Source: an uncultured Collinsella sp.
Lineage (GTDB): Bacteria > Actinomycetota > Coriobacteriia > Coriobacteriales > Coriobacteriaceae
DNA length: 23,657 bases
Assembly: GCA_959019775.1 (NCBI GenBank)
Contig: CAUEPS010000022.1
Span: forward strand, 1-23,657
Direction of reading: 5' to 3'
Positions within the stretch are counted from its first letter, which is position 1; each line of letters opens with the position of its first letter. This document shows positions 7,564-17,162 of the stretch, piece after piece. The notes below the pieces were generated by a model that saw only the letters and a program-made list of their open reading frames with translations, ran no database searches and had not been told where the DNA came from. The position numbers and the translations under genes are program-made.

Positions 7564-7584
7564 CCCCTTGTCACCCCGAAACCT

Positions 7585-7611
7585 ACCAAAAAGGGACAGG
7601 TTTATTTTGGT
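7585..7611. repeat. REP-like palindrome upstream of aroG
   Basis: ACCAAAA at 7585-7591 is the inverse of TTTTGGT at 7605-7611, enclosing AGGGACAGGTTTA. A smaller overlapping pair AAACCT/AGGTTT is also present. It lies about 20 bp upstream of the aroG -35 box. The AGGGACAGG core is of a kind I associate with REP sequences linked to REP-associated (IS200-like) transposases. No such transposase is in the window, and an operator is an alternative. Confidence 0.45.
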
Positions 7612-7695
7612 CGGTTTTATCTGGGAAAATGTCGGCACTCGCCGGAAGGGGGTCGGCGTACGGCACGCTGGAGCAAGTTGGATCTTCTGCGGCAT

Positions 7696-7935
7696 ACCCC
7701 GTGGGCAAAAAATGGCAAATATGAGTACTGTTGCTGGCGTAGTCTCATATCGAGCTTACAAGATAATAGGCATAACAGCAAATATGTTCATTAACGTTGG
7801 CACACAGAAGCATGTTAACGGGCGTTTTGATTAATTTGAAGGCGTATAGAAGCCGCAAAGAGGTCATTTGAGGCGGTTTTGGCTGCTACTAAAAATGTAA
7901 CAGTACTCATATTTGACCTTTTTTGGCCACAGGGT
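7696..7935. repeat. MITE-like element with 37-nt terminal inverted repeats
   Basis: The left end at 7696-7732 and the reverse complement of the right end at 7899-7935 agree at 33 of 37 positions by my count. They include a perfect 17-bp block CAAATATGAGTACTGTT. About 166 bp between the ends carries no convincing gene and is more AT-rich than the flanks. I cannot see a clear target-site duplication. The element occupies most of the roughly 575-bp gap between the exporter operon and aroG. It resembles a non-autonomous mobile element, but a pair of widely spaced operators is possible. Confidence 0.6.
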
Positions 7936-7989
7936 CCGGAAGGGGCTGTCAATCGGGCCCCAAGAGAGCTAATTCGAGTGCCGTGGACG

Positions 7990-8024
7990 AAAAAACGGGG
8001 GCGCAGGTTGTCCTGCGTCCCCGT
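7990..8024 (-). terminator. Rho-independent terminator of the marR-ABC operon
   Basis: On the minus strand a 13-bp stem (ACGGGGACGCAGG with CCTGCGCCCCCGT, one A-C mismatch; arms 8012-8024 and 7995-8007) with loop ACAA is followed directly by six T residues. It lies about 33 nt after the stop codon of the last exporter gene. Confidence 0.92.
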
Positions 8025-8056
8025 TCTCGGGCGTTATTCGTTCCCTGCAGCAGAAT

Positions 8057-9913
8057 TTACGCCGCCTCGTCGAATTGCGAGTTATATAGGTCGGCGTAGA
8101 AGCCGCCCTGGGCGAGCAACTCGTCGTGCGTGCCCTTCTCGACGATATCGCCGTCGCGAATCACCAAGATCACGTCGGCGTTGCGGATCGTGGACAGGCG
8201 GTGTGCGATGACAAAGCTGGTACGGCCCTGCATCAGCGCATCCATGGCGCGCTGAATAAGCTCCTCGGTGCGGGTATCGACGTTGGAAGTCGCCTCGTCC
8301 AGAATCAGTGCCGGGCGGTCGGCCAAAATGGCGCGGGCGATGGTCACGAGCTGGCGCTGGCCCTGTGAGAGGTTAGTGCCCTCCTCGTTGATCATAAAGT
8401 CGTAACCGCCGGCGAGCGTATGGATAAAGTGGTCGCAGCGTGCGGCGCGTGCGGCGGCCTCGACCTCGGCGTCGGTCGCATCGGGGCGTCCGTAGCGGAT
8501 GTTCTCGCGGATGGTGCCGTTAAACAGCCAGGTGTCCTGCAGCACCATGGCAAACTCGCCGCGCAGCGCCGCGCGGTCCCAGTCGCGCACGTCGACGCCC
8601 TCGACGCGCAGCGAACCGCCGTCCACGTCGTAGAAGCGCTGCAGCAGCTTAATGAGCGTGGTCTTGCCGGCGCCGGTGGGGCCGACGATGGCGATGGTCT
8701 GGCCGGGCTGCGCCTCGCAGCTAAAGTCGTGGATGATGGTCTTGTCGGGCGTGTAGCCAAACTTGACGTGGTCAAACTCCACGTGGCCGGGGCGCTTCTC
8801 GGGAATCTGCGCGTCAGCTTTCTGTTCCTCCTCGGGCGCGGCCAGGAACTCAAACACGCGCTCGGTGGCGGCGGCCATCGACTGCATCGTATTGCTCACG
8901 TTGCCCAGCTGCTGCACCGGCTGCGTAAAGTTGCGAACGTACTGGATAAAGCTCTGGATGTCGCCGGGCGTGGCATTGCCGGTCAGCGCGAGCTGCGCGC
9001 CTACCACGACGACGCCCACGTAGCCCATGTTGCCCACCAAGCTCATAAGCGGCATCATCAGGCCCGACAGGAACTGCGAGCGCCAGCCACTAATAAAGAG
9101 GCGGTCGTTTTGACGGTCGAACTCCTCGATTGAGGCCTCGGCGCGGTCGAACACCTGGATGACGTTCTGGCCGGCAAAGTCCTCCTCGATAATGCCGTTG
9201 ACGGCGCCCAGGACTTGCTGTTGCTCGCGGAAGTACGGTTGCGAGAAGTGAATCATCACGGTCAGGATAATCGCGGCGGCCGGCAGCGTGAGCACGGTGA
9301 CGCCGGTGAGCGGCAGGCTGATCGACAGCATCATGACGAGCACGCCGATAATCTGCGTCACCGACGTGATGAGCTGCGTCACGCTCTGGTTGAGCGACTG
9401 GCCGAGCGTATCGACGTCGTTGGTGATGCGACTGAGCACGTCGCCCTTGCTGTGTCCGTTAAAGTAGCTCATCGGAACGACGGCGATCTTGGCGGCGATC
9501 TCCTTGCGCATGCGATAGCAGATCTTTTGCGTGACGCCGGTCATGAGCCAGCCCTGGATGAGGCTGCAGACAGAGCTCGCCAGATACAGGCAGAGCAAAA
9601 AGCCGAGCGTCTTGGCAATCCAGGCAAAGTCGACATCGCCGGTGCCGTTGACCTTGGCAACTAAGCCCTCGAACAGTTTGGTGGTAACCTGACCGAGCAC
9701 CTTGGGCCCCACAATGTTAAAGATGACCGAGCACACGGCAAAGGCGACGGCGGCAAACACGGCAATCTTGTGCTGGCCGATATAGCCGAGCAGCTGCCTC
9801 ATGGTGCCCTTAAAGTCCTTGGCCTTTTCGCCACGACGCATGCCGCCCATGCGGCCCATGGGACCACGCTGGCGGGTGGGCTTGGGAATCTGAGTCTTGG
9901 TCTCGTCTGCCAT
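8057..9913 (-). CDS. ABC exporter subunit with intact ATPase site (multidrug/lipid type)
   Basis: This 618-residue half-transporter has a basic N-terminus (residues 1-35, with GPMGRMGGMRR), a six-helix membrane domain over about residues 45-345, and a C-terminal ATPase domain. Walker A is GPTGAGKTT with Lys417. The signature is LSQGQRQ, and Walker B ends ILDEATSNVD with Asp539 and the catalytic Glu540. Its start codon overlaps the stop codon of the upstream exporter gene by one base (TAATG), pointing to translational coupling and a heterodimer of the two products. The catalytic glutamate is present here while the partner has aspartate, the usual division in heterodimeric exporters. The substrate cannot be told; control by a MarR-type repressor suggests drugs or toxic lipophilic compounds. 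Confidence 0.93.
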   Translation of the reverse strand: MADETKTQIPKPTRQRGPMGRMGGMRRGEKAKDFKGTMRQLLGYIGQHKIAVFAAVAFAVCSVIFNIVGPKVLGQVTTKLFEGLVAKVNGTGDVDFAWIAKTLGFLLCLYLASSVCSLIQGWLMTGVTQKICYRMRKEIAAKIAVVPMSYFNGHSKGDVLSRITNDVDTLGQSLNQSVTQLITSVTQIIGVLVMMLSISLPLTGVTVLTLPAAAIILTVMIHFSQPYFREQQQVLGAVNGIIEEDFAGQNVIQVFDRAEASIEEFDRQNDRLFISGWRSQFLSGLMMPLMSLVGNMGYVGVVVVGAQLALTGNATPGDIQSFIQYVRNFTQPVQQLGNVSNTMQSMAAATERVFEFLAAPEEEQKADAQIPEKRPGHVEFDHVKFGYTPDKTIIHDFSCEAQPGQTIAIVGPTGAGKTTLIKLLQRFYDVDGGSLRVEGVDVRDWDRAALRGEFAMVLQDTWLFNGTIRENIRYGRPDATDAEVEAAARAARCDHFIHTLAGGYDFMINEEGTNLSQGQRQLVTIARAILADRPALILDEATSNVDTRTEELIQRAMDALMQGRTSFVIAHRLSTIRNADVILVIRDGDIVEKGTHDELLAQGGFYADLYNSQFDEAA

Positions 9914-12282
9914 TAGCGCTCGCCTCCTTCCATGACGGCTGCAATTTCTTTTTGGGTAAGCCCCAGCTCCTCGGCGGAAAGCTGCGACTGTGCGATCTCC
10001 AGGTACGCCGGGCAGCTGCGTAGCAGCTCCTCGTGCGTGCCGGTGCCCACTACGTGGCCGTCATCGAGCACGATGATCTGGTCGGCGTGCATGATGGTCG
10101 CGATGCGCTGGGCCACGACCACGAGTGCGGCGTCGGTAACGTTTTTGGCCAGCTCCTCGCGCAGGCGCGCGTCGGTCTTGTAGTCGAGGGCGCTAAACGA
10201 GTCATCGAACACCACGACCTCGGGCTTTTTGGCCAATGCGCGGGCGATGGCCAAGCGCTGGCGCTGACCGCCCGAGACATTGGAGCCTCCCTGGCTGATG
10301 GGGGAGTCGTAGCCGCCCTCGCGCTCGGCGATAAAGTCCTCGGCTTGTGCGATGCGCGCTGCTTGGTGCATGTCCTCGTCGCTCACCATGTCGCCGGCAA
10401 ACTTGAGGTTGCTCTCGACAGTGCCCGAGAACAGGCGCCCCTGCTGCGGGATGTAACCAATGCGGCGACGCAGCTCGGAGAGAGTCATGTCACGCACGTC
10501 GACGCCGTCAAGCGAAATGCTGCCGCCTGTGACGTCGTACAGGCGCGGAATCAGCTGCACGAGCGTGGACTTGCCCGAGCCCGTGGAGCCGATGATGCCG
10601 AGCATCTGACCGGCATGTGTGGTGAAGTTCACGCCGCTGATGACATCGGCGCGGGCATCGGGGTACTGGAAGCTCACGTCGCGGAAGGTGAGCTCACCGC
10701 GCGGCGCGCTGGCTGCGGGCAGTTTGGGCGAGGCAGGGTCGTTGATGCTCGTGGGGCAGGTGATGACCTCTTCCACGCGCTCGGCTGCGACCTCGGCACG
10801 GGGCAGGATGACCGAAACCATGGTGAGGATCATAAACGCCATGACGATCTGCATGGTGTAGGAGATAAACGCCATCATGTTGCCGACCTGCATCACGCCG
10901 TCGGACACGCCCTGCGCGCCAAACCACACGATGAGCACGGTGATGCAGTTCATGACGAGCATCATGAGTGGCATCATAAAGCTCATAGCGCGGTTGGTGT
11001 AGAGCTGCGTGGTCATCAGGTCGAGCGAAGCCTTGTCAAAACGCTCGAGCTCATGCTCCTCGCGGTTGAATGAGCGGATGGGCATAAGGCCGTCGAGCAG
11101 CTCGCGGGCGGTAAGGTTCACGCGGTCCACAAAGCTCTGCATCTTTTTGAACTTGGGCATGGTGAGGCCCATAAGCACGCCGACGACGGCCGAGACGGCG
11201 ATGATGGCCACGGCGATGGTCCACTCCAGGCCGGTGTGGTTGGCCAGGACGCGCATGACGGCGACGATGCCCATGACGGGGGCCATCAGGCACATGCGGA
11301 TAAACAGGGTTGCGGCCATCTGGATCTGCTGAATGTCGTTGGTGCAGCGGGTGATGAGCGAGGCCTGGCTAAACTTGCCCACCTCGGCCGGCGAGAAGTG
11401 CATAACCTTGTTGAAGGTCTCGCGGCGCAGGTCGCGTGCGATGGAACAGGCGGTGCGCGAGGCCACGGCGCCGGTCAGGATTGTGGCGACGAGCGAGATC
11501 AGGCACAGGCCAAACATCGTGGTCGCCATGCGGCCCAGGTAGGCGTTCTGCACGTCGGCGGGGTCGATGCCCTGCGCCTTGTACTCGTCCTGCACATAGC
11601 TCACGGCGCGTTGGGTCACGATGGAGCCCGACATGGAGCCCATTTTGTCTGCCATATCGTTGGCGCCCTCGACGAGCTTGCCCTGATCGATAAGACCGCC
11701 TTCAACGCCTAGGCGCAGGCTCTTCATGGTGATCTTACCGCCATCGGCATCAATCTGCTTTTGCATGTTCTGCGCCGCTGCGGCCTTCTGCTGCATCTCG
11801 GCGAGCTGCTCGGGCGTCATCGCCGCCATCTGCTCGGGGGTGGGCATGGCCTGAGCGGCGCCGCCATTGCTTGCCTCGGTGGATGCGCCGGTCATGTCGC
11901 CCATGGAGTCAGCGTCGATGCCCTGGTTGAACGAAAGGACGACAGTTTCGGGCAGGCTCATGATGTCGGCAATCTTGCCGCCGTCGCCGCGCTCCTCCTC
12001 GGTGCCCTTGTACGTTCGAATGCCGTTATTGTCCGCCTTGCTAAACACGGCCTCCACAGCTTTGGCGCCCTTGGCGCTCATAAAGAGCTCGAGGTCGTCG
12101 AGCGATTCGGCGCGAATGGTATCGGGCACGGGCGAGGCGATACCGCCTTGCTGCACGCCCACGTCGACGATATCGCTCATATAGGTAGGCAGCGCCAGGT
12201 CGGCGTTGCAGCTGATTACGATGAGTACGATAGCTGTGAACAGTGCCAGGATATGCTTTTTAAAGAGCTTGAGAATCCTCAC
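9913..12282 (-). CDS. ABC exporter subunit with degenerate ATPase site and large extracytoplasmic insert
   Basis: This 789-residue half-transporter is about 170-200 residues longer than usual. The extra length lies after the first membrane helix, roughly residues 35-245. It is polar and partly low-complexity (MPTPEQMAAMTPEQLAEMQQ) and would face outside. The remaining membrane helices and the ATPase domain follow: Walker A GSTGSGKST with Lys571, signature VSGGQRQR, and Walker B VVVFDD with Asp693 followed by Asp694 where a catalytic glutamate is normal. This subunit therefore supplies the degenerate site of a heterodimer with the next gene. The start is GTG at 12282, overlapping the stop of the marR gene by four bases (GTGA). 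The general role as an exporter is sure; the cargo is unknown. Confidence 0.9.
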   Translation of the reverse strand: MRILKLFKKHILALFTAIVLIVISCNADLALPTYMSDIVDVGVQQGGIASPVPDTIRAESLDDLELFMSAKGAKAVEAVFSKADNNGIRTYKGTEEERGDGGKIADIMSLPETVVLSFNQGIDADSMGDMTGASTEASNGGAAQAMPTPEQMAAMTPEQLAEMQQKAAAAQNMQKQIDADGGKITMKSLRLGVEGGLIDQGKLVEGANDMADKMGSMSGSIVTQRAVSYVQDEYKAQGIDPADVQNAYLGRMATTMFGLCLISLVATILTGAVASRTACSIARDLRRETFNKVMHFSPAEVGKFSQASLITRCTNDIQQIQMAATLFIRMCLMAPVMGIVAVMRVLANHTGLEWTIAVAIIAVSAVVGVLMGLTMPKFKKMQSFVDRVNLTARELLDGLMPIRSFNREEHELERFDKASLDLMTTQLYTNRAMSFMMPLMMLVMNCITVLIVWFGAQGVSDGVMQVGNMMAFISYTMQIVMAFMILTMVSVILPRAEVAAERVEEVITCPTSINDPASPKLPAASAPRGELTFRDVSFQYPDARADVISGVNFTTHAGQMLGIIGSTGSGKSTLVQLIPRLYDVTGGSISLDGVDVRDMTLSELRRRIGYIPQQGRLFSGTVESNLKFAGDMVSDEDMHQAARIAQAEDFIAEREGGYDSPISQGGSNVSGGQRQRLAIARALAKKPEVVVFDDSFSALDYKTDARLREELAKNVTDAALVVVAQRIATIMHADQIIVLDDGHVVGTGTHEELLRSCPAYLEIAQSQLSAEELGLTQKEIAAVMEGGER

Positions 12283-12728
12283 TCGGCATCTCTCCTTTCT
12301 TGATTGCGGTCGATAATTTCGTTGGCACGTCTAAGAAGGCGCACCATCTCTTGGGTATCTGTTTCGCCGAGCTGCTCGAGGAAAGCCGCGGTGCGGTCCT
12401 CGAATTCCCGGCGTTTGATTTCGAGATCCTGGAATCCCTTGTCGGTCACTATGACGTGTACGCGACGACGGTCGGTCTTTGAGTGCTCACGCTCAACCCA
12501 ACCCTTGGCTTCGAGAGCGCGTAGGATATTGGCGATGCGGGCGTTCGAGACCCAGGCGCGATCAGCGAGTTCGCTCGGCGTGAGCGAACCGCCAGCGAGC
12601 ATAAGGGCGCGCATGACAGCCATCTCGCCGCTGAGAGCTTTGTCCACAAAGCGCGAAACGCGCTGGTGAATGCCGCCAAACTCGGTAAGGAGCTGACGCC
12701 CAAGCTCATGGAAGTCGGTATCTTCCAC
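12279..12728 (-). CDS. MarR-family transcriptional repressor
   Basis: This 149-residue winged-helix protein has the MarR layout: an N-terminal dimerisation helix, a helix-turn-helix around LTPSELADRAWVSNARIANI, and the wing with SKTDRRRVHVIVTDKG. A C-terminal helical part (LLRRANEIIDRNQERRDAE) follows. It uses a GTG start, preceded by AGGGG at about 7 nt. It is the first gene of the operon and overlaps the exporter gene by four bases, so all three genes are likely made together. A palindrome covering its start codon suggests autorepression. By analogy with MarR systems, a ligand that is also exported probably relieves repression; that is inference. Confidence 0.92.
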   Translation of the reverse strand: MEDTDFHELGRQLLTEFGGIHQRVSRFVDKALSGEMAVMRALMLAGGSLTPSELADRAWVSNARIANILRALEAKGWVEREHSKTDRRRVHVIVTDKGFQDLEIKRREFEDRTAAFLEQLGETDTQEMVRLLRRANEIIDRNQERRDAE

Positions 12729-12762
12729 CGAAAACCCCTAACACTAGAAACTATTTTCGGTG
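12726..12762. promoter_or_regulatory. Palindromic operator candidate at the marR start
   Basis: CACCGAAAA (12726-12734) and TTTTCGGTG (12754-12762) form a perfect 9-bp inverted repeat with a 19-bp spacer. The left arm includes the GTG start codon of marR and the ribosome site lies inside. It fits either an autorepressor operator or an mRNA hairpin that hides the start. Confidence 0.55.
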
Positions 12763-12807
12763 AAAGATGATACCCTTGCACGCGCGCCCTATACGGTAGA
12801 TTTTGAG

Positions 12808-12930
12808 ACATGCCTAGAAAACTACCTTTAGGCGACCTCCGTACACCGTCGGTGCCAGTAAAGTTTGGGGCAGATCGTTAGGCATGTCCTAAAGCCTACT
12901 CAGAGGCACTTTACCCTGCTAAAGCTGGCA
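12808..12930. promoter_or_regulatory. Inverted-repeat cluster in the marR-pfl divergent region
   Basis: ACATGCCTA (12808-12816) is the inverse of TAGGCATGT (12879-12887). TAGGC/GCCTA occurs four times (12812, 12829, 12879, 12894). A folded unit is possible with TGCCAG/CTGGCA (12853-12858 with 12925-12930) and GTAAAGT/ACTTTAC (12858-12864 with 12908-12914) around TAGGC/GCCTA. The whole divergent gap (12729-13277) is about 550 bp and contains no gene I can support. The rest, 12931-13277, probably holds the pfl promoter and leader, but I could not place a confident one. Confidence 0.45.
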
Positions 12931-13277
12931 TAACAGCTAGAGCGAACGTCGTACAAAGGCAAGGAAAAATAACATACAAATCGGTGAACGGTAGTTGTTC
13001 GCGCTCGCATTTCCTGCGGGTTTGTAAAAAACGCCCTTATGATATAAAAAAAGAAACATATAACAGCCCAGATGGAGAGGGTCGCTATGTTATCCTTCTC
13101 AAACGGGTGAAATCTTGGGTTTTGGGTTGTAGTTCCAAGGTGGACAAACGTTTTTCCTGCACCAACGTGTGGTGAAGAACGGAAGAAGCCGGTAGTGCAA
13201 GCCGAACATTCAAGAATTCAATAAGCAGCGGTGTGAGAGAGCGCCGCATTACACGTAACTAGGAGCGTGGTTACACA

Positions 13278-15329
<2,052 letters not shown>

Positions 15330-15330
15330 C

Positions 15331-15391
15331 TATTGTTAGTGCTATACTAACAATAACGATTACTGATTAGCGCGCCGGTTTCGGCCGGCGC
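15331..15391 (+). other. Two hairpins between the pfl body and radical-domain genes
   Basis: A perfect 10-bp hairpin TATTGTTAGT/ACTAACAATA with a 5-nt loop (15331-15355) begins one base after the stop codon. GCGCCGG/CCGGCGC follows (15372-15378 with 15385-15391). There is no T-run. They may protect the 3' end of the upstream cistron or set the ratio of the two products. Confidence 0.65.
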
Positions 15392-15414
15392 CTATCGATC
15401 GAAGGAGACACATT

Positions 15415-15666
15415 ATGAAGGTTTCTGAAGTTTCCGAGACTCAGGCCGATAACCTGGTCCACATGCTCGACGCTTACGCCGAGAAGGGTGGCCATCACCT
15501 GAACATCAACGTCTTCAACCGTGAGACGTTGCTCGATGCTCAGGCTCACCCCGAGAAGTACCCGCAGCTGACCATCCGCGTTTCCGGCTATGCCGTGAAC
15601 TTCCACACGCTCACCAAGGAGCAGCAGGACGAGGTCATTTCGCGTACCTTCCACGACAAGTTCTAA
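15415..15666 (+). CDS. Stand-alone glycyl-radical domain of pyruvate formate-lyase (GrcA-like)
   Basis: This 83-residue protein carries the C-terminal radical segment of pyruvate formate-lyase. GGHHLNINVFNRETLLDA, HPEKYPQLTIRVSGYAV and LTKEQQDEVISRTF match the end of E. coli PflB, with the radical glycine in RVSGYA at Gly58. It has its own start with AAGGAG at 7-nt spacing, and an N-terminal stretch (MKVSEVSETQAD) that I cannot align to one-chain enzymes. E. coli GrcA (YfiD, 127 residues) is a separate radical protein that rescues oxygen-cleaved PflB, but E. coli keeps a full PflB as well. Here the body gene has no radical domain, so this small protein looks obligatory. Together the two chains make 766 residues, close to a full enzyme. 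Confidence 0.93.
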   Translation: MKVSEVSETQADNLVHMLDAYAEKGGHHLNINVFNRETLLDAQAHPEKYPQLTIRVSGYAVNFHTLTKEQQDEVISRTFHDKF

Positions 15667-15680
15667 AGGGATTTAACTCC

Positions 15681-15830
15681 CGCAGGATCGCCGGGGCTGT
15701 TTGGGCTACCTCCCAAAATGTCCTCGGACATGCAAGAAGCCCTCGCTGCGCACTTCGTGCGGCGAGGGCTTCTTGCGTCCTGCAGAATATATTGGGAGGT
15801 AGCCCAAACAGCCCCGGCGGGGGTCCTGTG
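15681..15830. terminator. Large nested palindrome after the pfl genes, probable bidirectional terminator
   Basis: An outer perfect 27-bp stem (15690-15716 with 15792-15818) is extended outward by CAGGA/TCCTG pairing across a small bulge. Inside are a small TGTCC/GGACA hairpin (15719-15730) and a second long hairpin GCAAGAAGCCCTCGC/GCGAGGGCTTCTTGC (15732-15746 with 15762-15776) topped by CGCAC-ttc-GTGCG. There is no T-run at either end. It starts 15 nt after the radical-domain gene and is the only strong structure before lacI. About 140 bp beyond it, up to the lacI start, holds the lacI promoter region. Confidence 0.85.
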
Positions 15831-15934
15831 TAGTCACCCTTTAGGCGGAACTCTCCTAATTATTTGGATGAGTCATTTACTTACTTGTGCTGTTACCGTC
15901 TTCCCGCTGTTGTTGGGGTATGCTTTGTTCGTAT

Positions 15935-15950
15935 GTAAACGTTTGACATG
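15935..15950 (+). promoter_or_regulatory. LacI-type operator ahead of lacI
   Basis: GTAAACGTTTGACATG matches the motif found three times upstream of the first GH32 gene. It lies 19-34 bp before the lacI start codon, suitable for autorepression. Confidence 0.7.
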
Positions 15951-15968
15951 TTGATGGGGGAGGGTGCT

Positions 15969-16979
15969 ATGGCTCGCGAGGGCGCTCGTTCTAAGGATTC
16001 TGCTAAGCCTGGCATCAAGGAAGTTGCAGCGGTGGCGGGGGTTTCGCCTACTACGGTATCTCGCGTGCTTAATAATCGCGGCTATATTAGCCAAGAGACC
16101 CGCGATAAGGTCCATGCCGCGATGGAGCGCATCAACTATACGCCCAACGATATCGCCCGTGCCATGCTCAACGGTCGCCTGAATCTTATCGGTATGATCG
16201 TTCCCTTTGTGAGCAGCCCGTTCCATGCTCAGGTTGTGCAGGCGGTCGAGCGCACGTTAGCGGAAAACGGCTTTAAGATGTTGCTGTGCAACAGCGCCAA
16301 TCGACCCGATCTTGAGCGTTCCTATATTGACATGCTCCGCCGCAATATGGTCGACGGTGTCATCGTCAACTCCCTCAATATCGGTGCCGAGGCATATGCC
16401 GAGATGGGCTTGAGCCTGGTTGGCATCGACTGCGATCTCGGCGAGGGCTCTGTCCAGATTGCAAGCGACAGCTATAGCATCGGCGAACTTGCCACGCGTC
16501 GCCTGATCGATGACGGATGTTCACGCATCCTGTGCCTGCGCAGCAATAGCCGCATGCGCATGCCTGCCAATAAGCGTACCGATGCCTACCTCGATGTTGT
16601 TGAGCAGGCCGGTTTGTCCGCGCTTGTCCGTGAGGTCGAGTTCGTTAAGCCCGACGACGAAAAGGGCGCGGTCGTTGCGAAGATCCTCGATGAGAACCCC
16701 GATATTGACGGCATCTTTGCGGGAGACGACACGATGGCGGCCATCTGTCTCAACGTGATGAAGCAGCGCGGCTTGAGCGCTCCAGACGATATTAAGGTCG
16801 TGGGCGCGGATGGTGCCCGCCGAACTATGACGTTTATGCCTGACTTAACAACCGTACGCCAAGATATCGATCGCATCGGAGAGCTCGCGGCGCAATCCAT
16901 CATCGCTCTTATTAACGGCGATAATCCCGAATCGAATATCAAGCTCCCCGTTGAACTCATTGAGGGCAAAACCGCGTAG
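15969..16979 (+). CDS. LacI-family sugar-responsive repressor
   Basis: This protein of about 336 residues has an N-terminal LacI helix-turn-helix (GIKEVAAVAGVSPTTVSRVL then NNRGYISQETRDKV). A periplasmic-binding-protein-like ligand domain follows (IGMIVPFVSSPFHAQVVQAVE, DGVIVNSLN, GIFAGDDTMA, TTVRQDIDRIGELA). The start at 15969 is chosen because GGGGGAGGG stands right before it; in-frame ATGs at 15948 and 15954 lie inside the operator or the ribosome site. The gene precedes the two GH32 genes and the PTS gene on the same strand. Its likely targets are the AAACG-TTGACAT sites ahead of itself and ahead of the first GH32 gene. The inducer is inferred to be sucrose, sucrose phosphate or a fructoside. 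Confidence 0.92.
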   Translation: MAREGARSKDSAKPGIKEVAAVAGVSPTTVSRVLNNRGYISQETRDKVHAAMERINYTPNDIARAMLNGRLNLIGMIVPFVSSPFHAQVVQAVERTLAENGFKMLLCNSANRPDLERSYIDMLRRNMVDGVIVNSLNIGAEAYAEMGLSLVGIDCDLGEGSVQIASDSYSIGELATRRLIDDGCSRILCLRSNSRMRMPANKRTDAYLDVVEQAGLSALVREVEFVKPDDEKGAVVAKILDENPDIDGIFAGDDTMAAICLNVMKQRGLSAPDDIKVVGADGARRTMTFMPDLTTVRQDIDRIGELAAQSIIALINGDNPESNIKLPVELIEGKTA

Positions 16980-17031
16980 TTCATCCCGTGCCAAAAGAAT
17001 TCCTCAAACGCCTCTGATGACCGTTCACCGG

Positions 17032-17049
17032 CATATGTCAACCGTTTGC
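17032..17049 (-). promoter_or_regulatory. LacI-type operator, upstream inverted copy
   Basis: The minus strand reads GCAAACGGTTGACATATG, the same motif as at 17084 and 17101 but reversed. It lies about 50 bp upstream of them, a spacing that would allow looping or cooperative binding. Confidence 0.6.
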
Positions 17050-17083
17050 CGACGACTGGAACTGCGAAAAGACGTATTGGTGT

Positions 17084-17118
17084 GAAAACGTTTGACATAT
17101 GAAAACGATTGACATATC
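17084..17118 (+). promoter_or_regulatory. Tandem LacI-type operators over the promoter of the sugar operon
   Basis: GAAAACGTTTGACATATG (17084-17101) and GAAAACGATTGACATATC (17101-17118) repeat with a 17-bp period. The first contains a perfect -35 TTGACA (17092-17097). With exactly 17 bp spacing, TATCTT (17115-17120) is a fair -10, so a bound repressor would cover the promoter. Confidence 0.75.
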
Positions 17119-17162
17119 TTGCCATTGTACCGAGTTAGTATGTCGTGGAAAGGAAGTCTCGG

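Noticed and set aside
7519..7834. Small open frames on the plus strand upstream of aroG
   Set aside because: They overlap the aroG promoter, the REP-like palindrome and the inverted-end element, and resemble no protein family I know.
12984..13175. Possible 63-residue protein upstream of pfl
   Set aside because: GTG start without a ribosome site, odd composition and no recognisable feature; more likely leader or promoter DNA.
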